Assembly (NCBI RefSeq): GCF_003999255.1
Contig: NZ_CP034791.1
Location: 1,404,501 to 1,468,500 of the forward strand
From: Caldicellulosiruptor changbaiensis
Lineage (GTDB): Bacteria; Bacillota; Thermoanaerobacteria; Caldicellulosiruptorales; Caldicellulosiruptoraceae
Direction: 5' to 3'
DNA length: 64,000 bases
The translations under genes were made by a program, and so were the position numbers. The notes under the pieces are model-generated. The model ran no database searches, was not told where the DNA came from, and saw nothing but the letters and a program-made list of their open reading frames with translations. This document shows positions 26,174-34,157 of this stretch, one piece after another (positions within the stretch are counted from its first letter, which is position 1; each line of letters opens with the position of its first letter).

Positions 26174-27913
26174 TTAATACAATGGTCTCCTCTTATAATG
26201 TGTATGAAGTATATGATGCGCCTTTTCACTATTTGGATGTCCTAAGAATTCTTCATATAGCTTTTTGATTGTTGGATTTTCATGAGACTTTCTTATTGGC
26301 AGTGACCTATCCTCGTCATATATAGCACTTGCTCTGAGCTTTGCAACATCTACTTTTTCTCTTACCTTTGCTGGGACAATTGGCTGGCCACCGCCCATTA
26401 TACAACCACCAGGACATGCCATGATTTCAATAAAGTGATATTCCTTTTCACCATTCTTAACCATCTCAAGCAGTTTCTTTGCATTAGCAAGCCCATGTGC
26501 AACTGCAGCCTTTATCTTCATTGTACCAACATCAATTTCTGCCTCTCTTATTCCTTCTAAACCACGAACCTGTGTAATTTCTACATTTTCAAGTGGCTTC
26601 CCTGTCAAAATCTCGTATACTGTTCTAAGTGCTGCTTCCATTACACCACCTGTTGTGCCAAAAATGACACCTGCACCTGTTGCATCACCCATTGGGTCGT
26701 CAAAATGATTGTCTGGCAGGTTAACAAAATCTATTCCTGCTTCCTTTATCATCCGGGCAAGTTCTCTTGTTGTCAGCACAGCATCTACATCAGGATATCC
26801 ACTTGCTGCAAGCTCTTCTCTTTGCGCTTCAAACTTTTTGGCTGTGCATGGCATTATGGAGACTACAAACATGTTAGCAGGATCAATTCCCATCTTCTGC
26901 GCATAGTATGTCTTCAAAATTGCTCCAAACATCTCATGTGGAGATTTGCAAGTTGATAAATTGTCTAAGAATTCTGGGAAGTAGTGTTCACAGAATTTTA
27001 TCCATCCGGGTGAGCATGAAGTAATAAGCGGAAGCTTCCCACCATTTTTGATTCTATTTATAAGCTCTGAGCCTTCTTCCATGATTGTAAGGTCTGCACC
27101 TGTGTCTGTGTCAAATACCTTGTCAAATCCAAGCATCTTAAGAGCTGTTACCATCTTACCTGTCACACGGGTCCCAATCGGAAGACCAAATTCCTCACCA
27201 AGCGCAACTCTTACAGCTGGTGCTGTTTGAACAACAACATATTTGTTCTTATCAGCCAAAGCCTTCCATACAATATCAGTAGAATCCTTTTCACGAAGTG
27301 CCCCGACAGGGCATGCTTGAATACACTGACCACACATTGTACATGCAACATCATTCAAACTTCTATCAAATGCTGTTGAGACAACTGTTCTAAAACCTCT
27401 ATAGTTTGCATTTATAACACCAACTTCTTGGACATTTCTACATACATTAATACATCTTTTGCAAAGTACACACTTGTTCGGGTCTCTAACAATTGAAGGA
27501 GAAAAGTCATCAAGAGGCCGTCTTATATTTTCACCTTCATATCTTATCTGCTTGACATTCAAATCTTCAGCAAGTTTTTGAAGTTCACAATTACCACTTC
27601 TGACGCATGTTAAGCAGTTTCTGTCGTGGTTGGACAAAATCAGCTCAAGGTTAACCTTTCTTGCTCTTCTTACTCTTTCACTGTTTGTGATAACTTCCAT
27701 ACCTTCTGACACAGGATAAACACAAGCTGCTTGCAAGCTCCTTGCACCTTTTACTTCAACAACACACATCCTACAAGCGCCAATCTCATTTATACCTTTT
27801 AAGTAACAAAGGGTTGGAATTTCAACTCCTGCTTCACGTGCTGCCTGCAGAACAGTGTAGTCCTTTGGTACCTGAAGTTTCTTGCCATCTATTGTTATAT
27901 TCACCATCTCCAT
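26174..27913 (-). CDS. hydA: NAD-linked [FeFe] hydrogenase, catalytic subunit (HydA/HndD type)
   Basis: A 579-residue cytoplasmic hydrogenase subunit. In order it has a [2Fe-2S] domain (CYLKGINEIGACRMCVVEV), a His-ligated cluster region (HDRNCLTCVRSGNCELQ), two [4Fe-4S] motifs (CVLCKRCINVCR, CTMCGQCIQACP), then the H-cluster domain. The three H-cluster signatures read TSCSPGW, MPCTAKK and MACPGGCIMGGG. A short C-terminal small-subunit segment ends the chain. With nuoF and nuoE products it forms a bifurcating or NAD(P)H-dependent trimeric hydrogenase. The ATG at 27913 has AAGGAGGG eight bases upstream. Confidence 0.95.
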   Translation of the reverse strand: MEMVNITIDGKKLQVPKDYTVLQAAREAGVEIPTLCYLKGINEIGACRMCVVEVKGARSLQAACVYPVSEGMEVITNSERVRRARKVNLELILSNHDRNCLTCVRSGNCELQKLAEDLNVKQIRYEGENIRRPLDDFSPSIVRDPNKCVLCKRCINVCRNVQEVGVINANYRGFRTVVSTAFDRSLNDVACTMCGQCIQACPVGALREKDSTDIVWKALADKNKYVVVQTAPAVRVALGEEFGLPIGTRVTGKMVTALKMLGFDKVFDTDTGADLTIMEEGSELINRIKNGGKLPLITSCSPGWIKFCEHYFPEFLDNLSTCKSPHEMFGAILKTYYAQKMGIDPANMFVVSIMPCTAKKFEAQREELAASGYPDVDAVLTTRELARMIKEAGIDFVNLPDNHFDDPMGDATGAGVIFGTTGGVMEAALRTVYEILTGKPLENVEITQVRGLEGIREAEIDVGTMKIKAAVAHGLANAKKLLEMVKNGEKEYHFIEIMACPGGCIMGGGQPIVPAKVREKVDVAKLRASAIYDEDRSLPIRKSHENPTIKKLYEEFLGHPNSEKAHHILHTHYKRRPLY

Positions 27914-27930
27914 TTGTTGTACCCTCCTTC

Positions 27931-29727
27931 TTAAGCCTTCTTAGAGATTGCTTTGAATGGACATTTTTCTATACATACTCCACACTTAATACATTTTGTC
28001 TGGTCAATCTCAAACGGCTTCTTAATTTGACCAGTTATAGCATTTGCAGGACAGTTCTTAGCACAGATACCACAGCCTTTGCAAAGATCTTTGTCAATTA
28101 CAATTCTCAAAAGTGCCTTACATGCCCCTGCCGGACATCTCTTTTCTTTGACATGTGCTTCATATTCATCTCTGAAGTATCTTAGTGTACTCAAAACTGG
28201 GTTTGGCGCTGTCTGACCAAGTCCACAAAGAGCGCTGTCCTTAATTGAATATGCAAGCTCTTCTAACTTCTCTAAATCCTCTTCTGTCCCGTTTCCACTT
28301 GTAATCTTTTGCAGTATCTCAAGCATTCTTCTTGTTCCTATTCTACATGGCGGACACTTTCCACATGACTCATCAACTGTGAACTCTAAGAAGAACTTTG
28401 CTATATCAACCATACATGTATCTTCATCCATTACAATCATGCCACCAGAACCCATCATTGTCCCAAGCGCTGTGAGTGAGTCAAAGTCAATAGGCGTGTC
28501 CATTAAAGATGCAGGAATACATCCACCAGATGGTCCACCTGTCTGAACAGCTTTGAACTTCTTACCACCTGGTATTCCACCGCCAATGTCTTCGACTATC
28601 TCTCTTACAGTTGTCCCCATTGGAACTTCAATAAGCCCTGTGTTGTTAACCTTTCCAACAAGTGCAAATACTTTGGTACCCTTGCTCTTTTCTGTTCCGA
28701 TTGATGCAAACCACTCTGGTCCTTTGAGGATTATAACAGGAATATTTGCATACGTCTCAACATTGTTCAAAAGTGTTGGTTTGCTCCAAAGTCCCTTTAC
28801 TGCTGGGAATGGTGGTCTTGGTCTTGGCTCTCCACGATGACCTTCAATTGATGTCATTAAAGCTGTCTCCTCACCGCAAACAAATGCACCAGCACCAAGT
28901 CTTATCTCTATATCAAATTCAAAGTCTGTTCCCAAAATATTCTTGCCCAGAAGCCCATACTCTCTTGCCTGGTTTATCGCAATCTCAAGTCTCTTGACAG
29001 CCAGCGGATACTCAGCCCTGACGTAAACATAGCCTTGTTTTGAGCCAATTGCATAACCAGCAATTGCCATAGCCTCAATAACAGAATGTGGGTCACCCTC
29101 TAAGATGCTTCTATCCATGTACGCACCAGGGTCACCTTCGTCAGCATTGCAGACAACATACTTGACATCACCTGGTGCTTTTGCTGCAAATTCCCATTTC
29201 AAACCTGTTGGGAATCCACCGCCACCTCTTCCTCTCAAGCCCGACCTTTTTACCCAGTCAATTACCTGCTCTGGAGTCATCTCTGTCAAGACCTTTGCTA
29301 AAGCTTTGTATCCGTCGTATGCTATATACTCTTCAATGTTTTCTGGATTTATAACACCGCAGTTTCTAAGAGCAATTCGCATCTGTTTTTTGTAGAACTT
29401 GACTTCATTTAAGGACTTTATCTGGCCTTCTTCAAGTGACTCTTTATACAAAAGCCTTTTTACTATTCTTCCTTTTAAAAGATGTTCTTCCACAATCTCT
29501 TTTACATCAGAGTCTGCAACCTTACTATAGAATGCACCTTCGGGATAGACAATGACAATCGGACCTTCTGCACAAAGTCCAAAACATCCTGTACGAATTA
29601 CTTGAACCTCGTCTTTTAAATTGAAGTTTTCTATCTCTTTCAAAAAAGCGTCATATATCTTGTCTGACCCGCCTGATGTACAACCTGTCCCACCACATAC
29701 AAGAACATGTGCTCTATATAATGGCAT
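27931..29727 (-). CDS. NADH-binding hydrogenase subunit (HydB/HndC, NuoF-like)
   Basis: A 598-residue protein in four parts. An N-terminal thioredoxin-like [2Fe-2S] domain (about 1-90; GGTGCTSGG, TGCFGLCAEGP) is followed by the NuoF flavin and NADH domain (RGRGGGGFPTGLKWEF, CNADEGDPGAYMDR, GAGAYVCGEE-like GAGAFVCGEETAL). A [4Fe-4S] domain (CGKCPPCRIGTRRM) and two C-terminal ferredoxin-type clusters (CKGCGICAKNCP, CIKCGVCIEKCP) complete it. It transfers electrons between NADH, flavin and the hydrogenase. It ends 18 bases before hydA. Confidence 0.95.
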   Translation of the reverse strand: MPLYRAHVLVCGGTGCTSGGSDKIYDAFLKEIENFNLKDEVQVIRTGCFGLCAEGPIVIVYPEGAFYSKVADSDVKEIVEEHLLKGRIVKRLLYKESLEEGQIKSLNEVKFYKKQMRIALRNCGVINPENIEEYIAYDGYKALAKVLTEMTPEQVIDWVKRSGLRGRGGGGFPTGLKWEFAAKAPGDVKYVVCNADEGDPGAYMDRSILEGDPHSVIEAMAIAGYAIGSKQGYVYVRAEYPLAVKRLEIAINQAREYGLLGKNILGTDFEFDIEIRLGAGAFVCGEETALMTSIEGHRGEPRPRPPFPAVKGLWSKPTLLNNVETYANIPVIILKGPEWFASIGTEKSKGTKVFALVGKVNNTGLIEVPMGTTVREIVEDIGGGIPGGKKFKAVQTGGPSGGCIPASLMDTPIDFDSLTALGTMMGSGGMIVMDEDTCMVDIAKFFLEFTVDESCGKCPPCRIGTRRMLEILQKITSGNGTEEDLEKLEELAYSIKDSALCGLGQTAPNPVLSTLRYFRDEYEAHVKEKRCPAGACKALLRIVIDKDLCKGCGICAKNCPANAITGQIKKPFEIDQTKCIKCGVCIEKCPFKAISKKA

Positions 29728-29744
29728 TATAGCTTACCTCCCTT

Positions 29745-30134
29745 TTATTTGTTTGCTTCTTTATTTTCTTCATAGCCAATTGTGTATTCATATACTGGCT
29801 TTCCATTCACAATATGCTCAGCAACAACTTTTGAAACTTTTTCAGGTGTCATTTTTACATATGTTACCTTCTCTTTGTTTGGCTCATATACTTCTACAAT
29901 TGGCTCATATTTGCAAAGACCTATACAGCCCGTCTGAACAACTGTTACATTCTTAAGATTTCTTTTTTGAATCTCCTCAACAAACTTTAGCATAACAGGT
30001 CTTGCACCTGCTGCTATCCCACATGTTGCCATACCAACTACTATTCTGATTCCCTCTCCTTGCTGTTTTCTAAATTCGAGCTCTTCCAATGCCTTTTTTC
30101 TTATCTCTTCAAGCTCCTGAATAGACTTAATCAT
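29745..30134 (-). CDS. HndB-like thioredoxin-fold iron-sulfur protein
   Basis: A 129-residue protein beginning MIKSIQELEEIRKKALEEL. A thioredoxin-like [2Fe-2S] ferredoxin fold follows, with VVGMATCGIAAGARPV and TGCIGLCKYEPIVEV. Only three cysteines are visible (C38, C70, C74). A fourth ligand expected for a NuoE-type cluster is a glycine or alanine here. The ATG at 30134 has GGAGGTG upstream and overlaps the preceding gene by eight bases; the longer reading frame back to 30239 is an artefact of overlap. Desulfovibrio-type HndB proteins sit in the same operon position. Confidence 0.88.
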   Translation of the reverse strand: MIKSIQELEEIRKKALEELEFRKQQGEGIRIVVGMATCGIAAGARPVMLKFVEEIQKRNLKNVTVVQTGCIGLCKYEPIVEVYEPNKEKVTYVKMTPEKVSKVVAEHIVNGKPVYEYTIGYEENKEANK

Positions 30135-30687
30135 TGAAATTCGCACCTCCAAATAAATTTGATAACCCTCTTGAAAGCTCTTCCTTAATAAACTCTTGTA
30201 CACTTGGCAAATTGAGAGGTACACCTTCCCCAAGAGCACTTTTTAGCTTATTTGTATCAAAAACAAACTCTTTTTTGTCGATTCTGTGCACATAAACAAA
30301 ATCCACATCCGGTGTACCACATACTAAAAGGAGTAGTGTATCAACAATATTCCCAATCGGTGGCCTGTCAATATGCGAATGCTGCAGCTTAATTTTTACC
30401 TTTGTGCCATTTTCAGATGAGTCAATAATAAGCTTTCCATTACAGTCTTTTGCAAGCTGTGAGGCAAGTGCCAAACCAAGTCCTACCTTTCTTGTTTTCC
30501 TTGTAGTATAAAAAGGATTTGTCACCTCATTTATTAACTCTTTTGGTATACCTCTCCCATTGTCCTCAATTGAGATTAAAAATATGTCATTTTCTAAATC
30601 TTCAACAATCTCAATCTTGACAAACGTTGCCCCAGCCTCAATTGAATTTTGCACAAGGTCAAGGATATAAAGTGAAAGTTCGTTCAA
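30127..30687 (-). CDS. GHKL-type ATP-binding protein (histidine-kinase-like ATPase domain)
   Basis: A 186-residue protein with a GHKL ATPase domain and no histidine-phosphotransfer helix or sensor. The N box is LVQNSIEAGA, the G1 box DNGRGIP, and the F/G2 region is NPFYTTRKTRKVGLGLALA. A C-terminal extension of about 80 residues, with VDTLLLLVCGTPDVDFVYVH, follows. The TTG at 30687 gives the family-typical MNELSLYILDLVQNS start, with AGGGTGA just upstream; a GTG three codons earlier is an alternative. It is an unexplained but recurring part of hydrogenase operons. Confidence 0.87.
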   Translation of the reverse strand: MNELSLYILDLVQNSIEAGATFVKIEIVEDLENDIFLISIEDNGRGIPKELINEVTNPFYTTRKTRKVGLGLALASQLAKDCNGKLIIDSSENGTKVKIKLQHSHIDRPPIGNIVDTLLLLVCGTPDVDFVYVHRIDKKEFVFDTNKLKSALGEGVPLNLPSVQEFIKEELSRGLSNLFGGANFND

Positions 30688-30732
30688 CCAAATCACCCTA
30701 TTTTATTCTTATCACACAGACAGTTTGTTAAG

Positions 30733-31215
30733 TTAATATCTTGACAAGATATTTTCAATATCTTCAGGTGCTAATTTTCCATAGACAGTGTTATCAATTA
30801 CAACAACAGGTGCAAGTCCACAAGCTCCTAAGCATCTTGTTGCTTCAATAGAGAATTTCCCATCTTCAGTTGTGCCACCAACGTCAATCTTTAAAAGCTC
30901 TTTTAATTTATCCAAAATTTTATCTGCACCTTTTACATAGCAAGCAGTTCCCATGCACACACTAATCTTGTGGTCACCTGTTGGTTTTAATGTAAACCTG
31001 GTATAAAATGTTGCAACCCCATAAACCTCTGCCATTGGAATGTTCAGACCCTCTGCAATTCTCTTTTGTACCTCGTATGGCAAGTATCCAAATAGTTCTT
31101 GTGCCTCATGCAAAACAGGAATTAGAGCACCTCTTCTTGATTTGTTTTTTTCAATAATCTCATCAAGTTTTTTGAAGTTTTCCTCGGTCAGATTTTTGCC
31201 TTGGCAACAAGACAT
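30733..31215 (-). CDS. NuoE-like hydrogenase subunit (HydC/HndA type)
   Basis: A 160-residue [2Fe-2S] protein of the 24-kDa NADH dehydrogenase type. The helical N-terminus reads RGALIPVLHEAQELFGYLP, with VYGVATFYTRF in the middle. Cluster cysteines are in SVCMGTACYVKGA and ATRCLGACGLAPV. It is the first gene of the catalytic operon, behind a leader with a Rex-type palindrome. It works with the NuoF-like and HydA subunits in reversible H2 production from NADH and ferredoxin. Confidence 0.94.
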   Translation of the reverse strand: MSCCQGKNLTEENFKKLDEIIEKNKSRRGALIPVLHEAQELFGYLPYEVQKRIAEGLNIPMAEVYGVATFYTRFTLKPTGDHKISVCMGTACYVKGADKILDKLKELLKIDVGGTTEDGKFSIEATRCLGACGLAPVVVIDNTVYGKLAPEDIENILSRY

Positions 31216-31235
31216 TAAATCGCATCCCCCTTCTA

Positions 31236-31253
31236 TTGTTAGAAATTTAACAT
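31236..31253. promoter_or_regulatory. Rex-type operator upstream of the hydrogenase operon
   Basis: The 18-base sequence TTGTTAGAAATTTAACAT has half-sites TTGTTA and TAACAT with a six-base spacer. It differs at one position from the Rex redox-sensor consensus TTGTTA-N6-TAACAA. It lies 21 bases upstream of the nuoE start codon and downstream of a likely promoter. Rex releases DNA when the NADH/NAD ratio rises, so this fits control of an NADH-oxidising hydrogenase. Assignment is by motif only; the rex gene is not in the window. Confidence 0.7.
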
Positions 31254-31276
31254 ATTCAATTACACCTACTTTCTCT

Positions 31277-31282
31277 ATTGTA
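31277..31282 (-). promoter_or_regulatory. Putative -10 element of the hydrogenase operon
   Basis: On the minus strand TACAAT (31277-31282) matches the -10 consensus at five of six positions and lies 62 bases before the nuoE start. The -35 region is poor (TTCATT at 17 bases). The Rex-type palindrome would fall just downstream of the transcription start, a usual place for a repressor block. Confidence 0.35.
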
Positions 31283-31323
31283 ACATATAATAGGGTATAA
31301 ATGAAGTATAAATTTTGGAGAAT

Positions 31324-32019
31324 TTACTTGAAAAATATTGTATACAGTATATCACTTTCAATAAAAAACTCCTTTTCGTTAATATCCCATAGATGATGTG
31401 CATCAGAAGAGTGTAAAAAAATGTACCTGCTATCTTTGGGCAAAAGATTTGTAAATTCAAATTCATTGACTTTTGAAACTTCTAAAAGAGAAACATCTTT
31501 TAGTTCATCTGGTAATGTTCCCAGCCTTCCAATTATTCCATAGGATTGTCTATTGATATGAGCTGGAACAAAAATCATATTGTAAAACTTTGAAATTTCA
31601 TAAACTTGAAATATACTTAAATTCAGTGGTTGGAGCAGAAGTTTTTTATAGCTTCCGACAATATTGTCTTCCTTGTCCACTAAGAACTGATTTCCATATA
31701 TATCCTCTCTCAAGGCTATGTTTGGAAGGTTTTCTTCAATAATCTCTTGAAACTCTTCCACTACAGAGAAATCTTTGAAATATAAAAGAACATGGACTTC
31801 TTCACAAGTTTCTATCTCAACACCTGGGATAAATAAAATCCCAAGATGTTTTGCAACCTCTAAGAACTCTTTCAAATTCAATGTAGAATTATGGTCTGTT
31901 ATGGAAATTACATTTAGTCCCTTTATCTTTGCCATGTTTATTATATTATTTGGGGTCATGTCATTGTCAGCACAAGGTGAGAGCGCAGAGTGAATGTGCA
32001 GGTCATAATAGAGTTTCAT
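31324..32019 (-). CDS. PHP-domain metal-dependent hydrolase-like protein
   Basis: A 231-residue PHP (polymerase and histidinol phosphatase) family protein. The metal-site motifs are visible: YYDLHIHSALSPCADND, SITDHNSTLN, FIPGVEIETCEEVHVLLYF, and near the end FLHSSDAHHLWDI. Related proteins include phosphatases and phosphodiesterases. Its 5' end overlaps the DRTGG gene by 17 bases. It lies just upstream of the catalytic hydrogenase operon, so a role in that system is suggested but not shown. Confidence 0.87.
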   Translation of the reverse strand: MKLYYDLHIHSALSPCADNDMTPNNIINMAKIKGLNVISITDHNSTLNLKEFLEVAKHLGILFIPGVEIETCEEVHVLLYFKDFSVVEEFQEIIEENLPNIALREDIYGNQFLVDKEDNIVGSYKKLLLQPLNLSIFQVYEISKFYNMIFVPAHINRQSYGIIGRLGTLPDELKDVSLLEVSKVNEFEFTNLLPKDSRYIFLHSSDAHHLWDINEKEFFIESDILYTIFFK

Positions 32020-32356
32020 TTTGACCTTCCTTCTCTTGAAGAATCAGTAATTTTGCGGTCTCAAAATGAGAAAGCTCGGTTGTGAAAATAGGAATATTTT
32101 CCTGTTTAGATTTTTGAAGCATATTGGCATCTGGCTTTACACCTTCTGTTAATATGATAGCCTTCACATCTCTCAAAGTTGCCACTGCAATGACATTTAT
32201 GTTGTTCTGAATTGTTATCCAGATACTGCGATCTTTGATATGTGAAATTGCAAAGCTCAAAACATCTCCAATATACACATTTTCGTACACATCATCATCT
32301 CTAATAACATCATTCACAAGGTTAAAATATTTTCTTAGGTGCGCAACTCTTGGCAT
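32003..32356 (-). CDS. DRTGG-domain protein (second copy)
   Basis: A 117-residue protein consistent with a stand-alone DRTGG domain: VYIGDVLSFAISHIKDRSIWITIQ, AVATLRDVKAIILTEGVKPDANMLQKS and IPIFTTELSHFETAKLL. DRTGG domains are found as regulatory modules in phosphotransacetylases and CBS proteins. The ATG follows the stop codon of the H-cluster gene directly (TAAATG), which implies coupled translation, and its 3' end overlaps the PHP gene. Confidence 0.82.
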   Translation of the reverse strand: MPRVAHLRKYFNLVNDVIRDDDVYENVYIGDVLSFAISHIKDRSIWITIQNNINVIAVATLRDVKAIILTEGVKPDANMLQKSKQENIPIFTTELSHFETAKLLILQEKEGQNETLL

Positions 32357-33691
32357 TTATTCTTCATCCCTTTCAAGTGATGGTGGTAGTTTATTTGAAA
32401 GCTCAACCATTTTATTTGCAAGCTCTTTAATATTTTCACGAAGGATAAAGATACAATCTGTATCGTTTGCCAAACCTCTGACTATGTCCTCTGCGAGGGT
32501 TTTGCATGTTGGAGAACCACAGGCACCACAATCCAAACCAGGCAAAATCTTTAATATCTCATTTACCCTCTCATACTTTTTCATAGCCTCTTCTATATCA
32601 GAATCAAGCTCTAATACAGGGTTTGCCTCCAATTCTTTTCTAAACAAAAGGTCTTCCATCTTTATTCCAAGGTCATTGACAATTTTTCGAGTATTTTCTT
32701 CTAATATTTGGGCTTTGTCTGCAAGTTTAGAAGACCACTTTTTGATTCTATTCTTAGCAACATACGGATTTTCTACCGTCAACGGTCCACCCACACAACC
32801 CCCACTGCATGCAAGTCCTTCAAAGTAAACAATATTATTCAGCCTTCCATTCTCAATCTCTTCCAAAACCTTTATAACATTATGAATCCCATCCACATTT
32901 ACATACTCATCAATTCCCAAGGCTAAACTCTCTCCACCAGATGCTGCCCATCCAATCCCTTTGCCGGATGAAATAGAAATAGGTTCTACATCATTCATAC
33001 TTTTCAACTTACTTCTAACAAGCCCATAAATATCCTTGATAGCAATTACTCCATCTACATATGACCTTTCAAACCCAAGTGGCAAGTTTACGTAAGTCAT
33101 CTTTGCTGCACAAGGTGAGATGAAAAAAGCACCTATTCTGTCTATCTCAATGCCTTTTTGCCTGTTTATTCTCTTTTTTGCGAGGTGGGCAGCAACCTCC
33201 ATTGGAGAAGCAAGTGGGAGGATATTATCAATCAAATCTGGGAATTTTGTCTGGATAAGCCTTACCACTGCTGGGCAGGCAGAAGAAATTATGGGTCTTT
33301 TATCTCTCTTTTTTGAAATAAACTCCTTTGTGAACTCTGTCACAATCTCTGCTGCTTTTGCCACTTCAAATATGTCGTCAAATCCTATTTCTAACAATGC
33401 ATGTAATAGTTTATTGATATCATCTGTTTCAAATTGAGCATAAAATGAGGGTGCTGGTAGAGCAACTTTATATTCGTATTTTTTTATATCATCTAAACTA
33501 TTTGTTACAGCATATTTTGCGTGATACGGGCATGTTCGTATACACTCACCACAGTCTATACATCTTTGATCGATAATTCTGGCTTTTGAACTTCTCACTC
33601 TTATTGCTTCTGTTGGACACTTTTTAATACAATTTGTACACCCTCTGCACTTCTCTCTGTCAAGCATTATCGAATGCAGATTAAAAGGCAT
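32357..33691 (-). CDS. H-cluster iron-sulfur protein, putative sensory [FeFe] hydrogenase
   Basis: A 444-residue protein. It begins with two [4Fe-4S] ferredoxin motifs (CRGCTNCIKKCP, CIDCGECIRTCP). A hydrogenase large-domain region with degenerate H-cluster signatures follows (SSACPAVVRL, SPCAAKM, LACSGGCVGGP), then a C-terminal four-cysteine domain (DCGACGSPTC and a later C). The proton-relay position of the first motif is alanine, as reported for the putative sensory hydrogenase HydS of Thermotoga. The ATG at 33691 with AGGAAG upstream is preferred over a GTG four codons earlier. It sits between an anti-sigma-type ATPase and a DRTGG gene. Confidence 0.87.
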   Translation of the reverse strand: MPFNLHSIMLDREKCRGCTNCIKKCPTEAIRVRSSKARIIDQRCIDCGECIRTCPYHAKYAVTNSLDDIKKYEYKVALPAPSFYAQFETDDINKLLHALLEIGFDDIFEVAKAAEIVTEFTKEFISKKRDKRPIISSACPAVVRLIQTKFPDLIDNILPLASPMEVAAHLAKKRINRQKGIEIDRIGAFFISPCAAKMTYVNLPLGFERSYVDGVIAIKDIYGLVRSKLKSMNDVEPISISSGKGIGWAASGGESLALGIDEYVNVDGIHNVIKVLEEIENGRLNNIVYFEGLACSGGCVGGPLTVENPYVAKNRIKKWSSKLADKAQILEENTRKIVNDLGIKMEDLLFRKELEANPVLELDSDIEEAMKKYERVNEILKILPGLDCGACGSPTCKTLAEDIVRGLANDTDCIFILRENIKELANKMVELSNKLPPSLERDEE

Positions 33692-33733
33692 TTTAAAATT
33701 CACTTCCTTAAAAGAATATTAAGATAATTTAAA

Positions 33734-34153
33734 TTATTTGTTGAACACGACCATATACACCCTTGTTCCAGTGCCTTTTTGGGACTCAATCTCAAAATGA
33801 TCAGAATATTTTTTCATATTAGGAAGACCCATACCCGCGCCAAATCCTAAGTTTCTTATTTCTTCAGGAGCTGTCGAGTACCCTTCCATCATTGCAAGTT
33901 CAATATTCTCTATTCCAGGGCCTCTGTCTTCAGCAATTATTTCAATCTTGTCTTTTGAGATGATGGCTTTCAAAACTCCACCTACAGAATGTATAACAAT
34001 ATTCATCTCTGCTTCGTATGAAATAATGGCAACCTTTTTCAAAATTTCAGGCTTAACTCCCAACTTTTTTAAAGCATCCTTAATCTTGCTTGAGGCCTCT
34101 CCAGCTAATACAAAATCTCCAGCTTTGATGTCAAATTCCATTGAAAGCAGCAT
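33734..34153 (-). CDS. Anti-sigma-factor-like GHKL ATPase (RsbW/SpoIIAB type)
   Basis: A 139-residue protein with a complete GHKL ATP-binding fold and little else. The N box is SYEAEMNIVIHS, the G1 region AEDRGPGIENIELAMMEGYS and the G2 region GFGAGMGLPNMKKYSD. Such proteins act as serine kinases of anti-anti-sigma factors or as partner switches. The ATG at 34153 follows the DRTGG stop codon by four bases and has AAAGGTG upstream; reading frames further upstream overlap the DRTGG gene. No sigma factor or STAS partner is encoded in the window. Confidence 0.87.
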   Translation of the reverse strand: MLLSMEFDIKAGDFVLAGEASSKIKDALKKLGVKPEILKKVAIISYEAEMNIVIHSVGGVLKAIISKDKIEIIAEDRGPGIENIELAMMEGYSTAPEEIRNLGFGAGMGLPNMKKYSDHFEIESQKGTGTRVYMVVFNK

Positions 34154-34157
34154 CTTT

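Noticed and set aside
27742-28185. 147-codon plus-strand reading frame across hydA and nuoF
   Set aside because: It is the complement of two well-supported iron-sulfur protein genes and has no ribosome-binding site or recognisable motif.
30135-30239. N-terminal extension of the HndB-like gene to 30239
   Set aside because: The extra 35 codons lie inside the upstream ATPase gene; a good ribosome-binding site precedes the ATG at 30134.
32235-32828. 197-codon plus-strand reading frame
   Set aside because: It is a shadow of the DRTGG and H-cluster genes; serine-rich low-complexity product without domain pattern.
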